DNA of 64,000 nucleotides, taken from the NCBI RefSeq assembly GCF_000283155.1, contig NW_004454159.1, positions 16,519,673 to 16,583,672 of the forward strand, in the 5' to 3' direction. This stretch comes from Ceratotherium simum simum. Taxonomy: Eukaryota > Chordata > Mammalia > Perissodactyla > Rhinocerotidae. Made by a program: the position numbers and the translations under genes. Positions 60,330-64,000 of the stretch are shown in pieces. Each line of letters starts with the position of its first letter. The first letter of the stretch is position 1. The notes below the pieces were generated by a model. That model made no database searches. It had not been told where the DNA came from and worked only from the letters and a program-made list of their open reading frames with translations.

Positions 60330-60525
60330 ATGCTATGGCAGTGAAAATGCATGAAGTCATTCTCAGATTACTCTATGAAGTAGACAACAGTAATAATCTT
60401 GATTGTGTCCTGGCTGAGGCACAAATTTTAAGCAACTCTCATAAAACAATGCACCAGATAGTTCCAGAGCCAGGTTTGAAACCCAAGAATCTGACCCTGC
60501 CACTGCTACTATTAAGAAACCCATG
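60330..60525 (-). repeat. MIR SINE
   Basis: Reverse-complement MIR: 'actctatgaagtagacaaca', 'ggctgaggcacaaattttaa', 'gcaactctcataaaacaatg', 'ccagagccaggtttgaaacc'. Confidence 0.7.
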
Positions 60526-61064
60526 CATATGAGAACACTGGCAATAGGTGAGTAAACAGAAAAAGAACTATGGAGGCATGATGCTAACAGAGTAGCCTGA
60601 GACTGGCGTAGGGAAATTATGATTTAAAAGGGAGCTCTTTGGTGATAGTTCAAAAATGTACACATATGCCTGCCTCTCCTTCTCTTTCCTGAAACAATAA
60701 AGGAACACAAAAATGAATGAACTTTAAGAGAGAAGAGAATTGTAGGTGGTCATGGGGGAATTAAAGACTAACAATTTTCTGGAAGTCTGAAAGTAATGGA
60801 AATCTGCTAACGAAACAGACAGACCATGAGGGAACCAAAAAGGGGGTGAAAGCCAAACTCCACAGTAGAACCCCAGAACAGCCTCAGCTCAGTTACGTAG
60901 GCACAGAGCATGGGAGTGAAAGGAGTAAAATAAAACAGGAGTTCTCGTTCAATGTCTCTCTATAGAGCAAGTACACCAGCAAATATACCTACACAAACAC
61001 ACCACACACATACACAGTGCTGACCTCCCTCTTCCCATCATAAGACATATTTAAGCTCTTCTAA
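60526..61064. other. Intergenic DNA without recognised features
   Basis: Nothing recognised. A CA-rich patch lies at about 60985-61017. Confidence 0.5.
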
Positions 61065-61077
61065 AAAACCTGTAAAG

Positions 61078-61330
61078 GGGCTGGCCCGGTGGCATAGTGG
61101 TTAAGTTCACACACTCTGCTACGGTTGCCTGGGGTTCGCAGGTTTGGATCCCAGGCATGAACCTACGCACCACTTACCAAGTCATACTGTGGCAGGCGTC
61201 CCACATATAAAGTAGAGGAAGACGGGGATGGATGTTAGCCCAGGCCAATCCTTCTCAGCAAAAAGAGGAGGATTGGCAGCAGATATTAGCTCAGGGCTAA
61301 TCTTCCTCACCAAAAAACAAACAAACAAAC
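61078..61330 (+). repeat. ERE-type SINE
   Basis: The head 'gggctggcccggtggcatag', the box-B-like 'gtttggatccca' and two tails ending in (CAAA)n are present. The flanks aaacctgtaaag (61066-61077) and aaatctataaag (61333-61344) are a diverged TSD. Confidence 0.95.
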
Positions 61331-61481
61331 AAAAATCTATAAAGAGCTGCCTACAGAAAGCTATAGCACTTGTGTGGCTGTGGATATCCCAGAAGAAGTC
61401 CTCACTCTGGCATTCGGGGAACTCCTAATTTGCTGCTTCTGACAGCAAAACTTGTCAGTCAACAAGTCTCACTCAGAAAAA

Positions 61482-61818
61482 AAAAAAGAGAGAGACAGAG
61501 GGGCCTGAGAGACAGAGAGAGGGGCCAGAGAAACAGAGAGAGAGGGGGGCAAGAGAGGTAGAGAGAGAGGCGTCAGAGAGAGAGGGAGGGAGAGAGAGAG
61601 CCCAGAGAAAGAGAGCATGAGTGACAGAGCCCAGCAAGAGAGAACCCAGACAGCAAGAACGAGATGCCACAGAAAGAGACAGAGAGAGACAGAGGCCAGA
61701 GAGAGACAGAGGTCAGAGAGAGACACAGAGGCCAGAGAGAGAGAGAGAGACAGAGATAGAGACAGAGACAGGCAGGCCACAGAGAGAGAAAGACAGACAG
61801 AGAAAGACAGACACAGAT
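61482..61818. repeat. Purine-rich minisatellite, GAGACAGAG-type
   Basis: About 340 bp of GA/CAGA-rich imperfect tandem repeats, with longer units such as 'agagagacagaggccagag' recurring at 61683, 61700 and 61723. It is open in several frames only because of composition, so the frames at 61469-61864, 61573-61836, 61617-61910 and 61621-61977 are not genes. Confidence 0.9.
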
Positions 61819-62587
61819 TCCAACAAGCCTTCTCATTCAGGGGAGACTCCTGTGAGGACAGCACATGTACAAATGCAACATCAGAAACCCATACTAAATG
61901 CTTGGTATAATCAACACTTTTTTATTCTTAAATTTGAGCAAATAACCACTGATTACTGGCTATATGAAGATAATTAGCAACAAAGAAAAAATGAGATAAA
62001 CAGAATTGATGTTGATAAACAAACAATTTAAGGATGAAAAAGGACTTCTTAAAAATGGTAATAAGCATCCCAGAGAGATCTTAGAAAATATTGCACCCAA
62101 AAATTGACATCTGGTCATCAAGCCTAGAAATCAAACAGTCCAAACTAGAATAGGAATCGATGGACTCCCAGAAGTCTGCCTTCAAATAAAGAATGCAATG
62201 ACTCTATTCAATAAATAGAAATAATTAAATGTTTGAAGAAATTTGGATTATTTCTTCTTTTTATAAGAAAAATAAAGGGTTTTAAAAAACATTTACCAAA
62301 AACTAAAACTAAAGCAAATTAAAGTACATCCTGCTTTTTGAGTGCTAGAGTAGAAGAAAGAAATATATTTCACTTGTATGCTTAGAACCTAAGAAATGGA
62401 ATCCTAGCACTCATTTAAATTTTGCAGTAAAGTATATATATGACAATAATGTAAGTTATTTATTGCTTTCCTACATTTAGAATCAAGCTATAGATAAGGC
62501 ATAGAGACAATGTTCATAGCAAAAAGAACGTGTGTGTGTCTCTCTTAAGTATTTGCATTAATTTCTTATAATCTTTGGAATTCATTT
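61819..62587. other. AT-rich intergenic DNA
   Basis: No gene or dispersed repeat recognised. Confidence 0.5.
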
Positions 62588-62878
62588 TCTATTGCTGTGT
62601 AACATTAACTAAAATCTCTCAGCTCCTAGAAGCCACTCTCAGGACTTAGTCATGTAGCCGTCTCACAACATGGGGCTTACTTTTTCAAATCCACCAGGCG
62701 AATCTCTCTCCGGTCTTATACAGCATAACGTAGTCACAGGAGTGACTATCTCCTCACCTTTGTCACTGCCCCATCATATTCACAAGCCTGCCCTCACTCA
62801 AGAGAAGAGATTATATACAGTATATATACTAAAGGGTGGGAACCTTAGGGGTTATTTTAGAAATCTGTCTACAACGCT
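62588..62878 (-). mobile_element. MaLR-like LTR fragment
   Basis: 'ttcattttctattgctgtgt' opens it, 'ccgtctcacaacatggggct' lies mid-way, and 'ttttagaaatctgtctacaa' closes it. The order is that of a minus-strand MLT1-type LTR with an internal deletion. Confidence 0.5.
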
Positions 62879-62882
62879 ATTT

Positions 62883-63452
62883 AAAAGTGAGTGCAGGTTG
62901 GACTTTGACTGGCTTCCAAAGAATGGAGTATGAAAAGGAGAAAAATAGTAACTTGACAGTAGAGAAACCTGGCAAACACTATCTTAACCAACAATGAATG
63001 TTATCACCACCAGGGTTGTCATGTACCCCCAATATGATGTGATGTGGACACCTCACTTCTGTGGTCTTCTCCCCCAAATCTCATAATTCCAGTATAATCT
63101 TGAGAAAAATCATGGTACATTCTCCAAAATACTTGACCAGTTCTCAAAACTGTCATGGTCACTGAAAATAAGGAAAGACTGATAAATGATATAAACTAGA
63201 GGAGAATAAGGAAACATGATGAGTAAGTGAACTGTAGTATCCTGGGTTGGAAACAGGGACAGTAGCAGAAGAACTAATAAAAAATAAATAGAGTCTGGTG
63301 TTTAGATAACAGTAATGTACCAATGTTGGTTTCTTATTTTTGACAGATGTACCATGGTTATATAGAAGATAACAACAGGAAAAAACTGTACTATCTTTGC
63401 AGTGTTTCTATAAATCTAAAATTCAAAATAAAAGTGTATTTAAAAACTTTGA
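62883..63452 (+). mobile_element. L1M-type 3' UTR
   Basis: The blocks 'cttccaaagaatggagtatg', 'cagtagagaaacctggcaaa', 'cttgaccagttctcaaaact', 'agtatcctgggttggaaaca', 'taccaatgttggtttcttat' and 'ctataaatctaaaattcaaa' follow the 3' UTR seen at 43691-44332 and continue to its natural end. Confidence 0.7.
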
Positions 63453-63800
63453 TGGTATAGATGATAGAAGTTGAGAGAGAAGTAGAGAGTCACTAGTATG
63501 TACATGTAACATAGTAGAGAGGCAAGGGAAACTGCTTAAAGCTAACAGAAAGAAGACATAAAAGAAATTAAGTTACAAATATAACCAACAGAAGAGATAA
63601 TTTAACCCTAATTTTGGGAGCAAGGTGAGGAGAGACAAGGTGGGTGCAGTAAAGTGTATATACAAGGGTGTCAGTAGTTATTTTTGAGATAAATATATTA
63701 TAGATGTAGATAGATATAGAGAGATACATAGATATAGATATAGATTTATAATATTTAGAGGAATTAATGACCTGAAGTAAAAATAGAAATTGCAGAGTGA
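63453..63800. other. AT-rich DNA with a GATA-type low-complexity tract
   Basis: A (GATA)n-like tract lies at about 63690-63745. Nothing else is recognised. Confidence 0.6.
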
Positions 63801-64000
63801 TTGCTTCTTCCTACATTTTGCTGATAGGAATGTAAAGTGGTGTGACTGCTTTGGAAATCTGTCTGGCAGTTTCTACTAGAGCTCTATAAATGTACAACCT
63901 ATGATCTAGTAATTCCATTCCTACTAATACACCTAAGAGAAGTGTGTGCATATGGTCACCAAAGACATTGACAAGATTGCTCGTAGCAACACTATTCATC
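63801..64000 (+). mobile_element. L1 ORF2 C-terminal/3' fragment, cut by window end
   Basis: 'gtaaagtggtgtgactgctt', 'ggaaatctgtctggcagttt', 'gatctagtaattccattcct' and 'gcaacactattcatc' are the well-known end of L1 ORF2. It continues past the window. Confidence 0.8.

Noticed and set aside
60062..60532. Longest open frame in the window, 156 codons, plus strand
   Set aside because: Its last third is a reverse-complement MIR, the frame has no recognised domain, and another frame overlaps it. Probably chance plus SINE.
14267..61330. tRNA genes suggested by box-B-like 'gttcggatcc' segments
   Set aside because: All such segments belong to ERE SINEs with tails and target-site duplications, so they are tRNA-derived repeats and not functional tRNA genes.
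61482..61818. CRISPR-like array
   Set aside because: The repeats are contiguous, purine-rich and without unique spacers, and the genome is mammalian.
61469..61977. Ser/Leu-rich and Arg/Glu-rich frames of 87-131 codons
   Set aside because: They are translations of a GA/CAGA minisatellite in several frames and not genes.

Overview
This window looks like ordinary non-coding DNA from a placental mammal, most likely an odd-toed ungulate (horse, rhinoceros or tapir lineage). The lineage call rests on eight copies of the tRNA-derived ERE-type SINE: head 'ggctggcccngtggc', internal 'ggttaag...gttcggatcc', tail 'ttcctcagcaaaaagaggaggattggc'. Several copies have target-site duplications (TSDs). This family is known from Perissodactyla. 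MIR, L2, MLT1, MER1/Charlie, MER5A, Tigger1, Tigger2 and ERVL remains give the general eutherian background. I cannot choose the species from sequence alone. I found no convincing protein-coding exon of a host gene, and no tRNA, rRNA or snRNA gene. Nearly all open frames are chance frames or decayed transposon frames.

Layout. 1-5.9 kb: mostly unique AT-rich DNA with an MLT1 LTR, two MIRs, MER5A and an L2 end, plus three tight inverted repeats. 6-9.8 kb: an old L1 in minus orientation carrying an ERE. 10-18.4 kb: several plus-strand L1 pieces stacked end to end, one interrupted by an ERE inside its endonuclease region. 18.4-21.5 kb: no recognised feature. 21.7-25.15 kb: a decayed minus-strand ERVL internal region with a reverse-transcriptase segment and a dUTPase-like segment. 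25.1-31.9 kb: MIR, a MER1/Charlie element, L2 pieces, a 5'-truncated L1 end with a perfect 16-bp TSD, and a 137-bp direct repeat I cannot assign. 33-37.5 kb: MLT1 pieces and three EREs. 40-44.7 kb: a Charlie element and a plus-strand L1 with another L1 end inserted in it.

47.4-53.3 kb is the most structured locus. A nearly full-length Tigger2 with its transposase on the minus strand is interrupted by two EREs and by a nearly full-length Tigger1 whose transposase is on the plus strand. A 100-N assembly gap sits inside one of the EREs. 55.2-59.1 kb: an L1 with a GC-rich 5' region and ORF2 but no recognisable ORF1. 59-64 kb: MIR, an ERE, a purine-rich minisatellite, an LTR fragment and L1 3' sequence running off the window.

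The transposon genes here are dead, with frameshifts, stops and changed catalytic residues, so nothing in the window forms a working pathway. The interest lies in insertion history and in a few unexplained structures: hairpins, the direct repeat, a candidate spliced minus-strand ORF near 5.3-6.0 kb, and a possible convergent CTCF motif pair. No previously undescribed functional system is evident.
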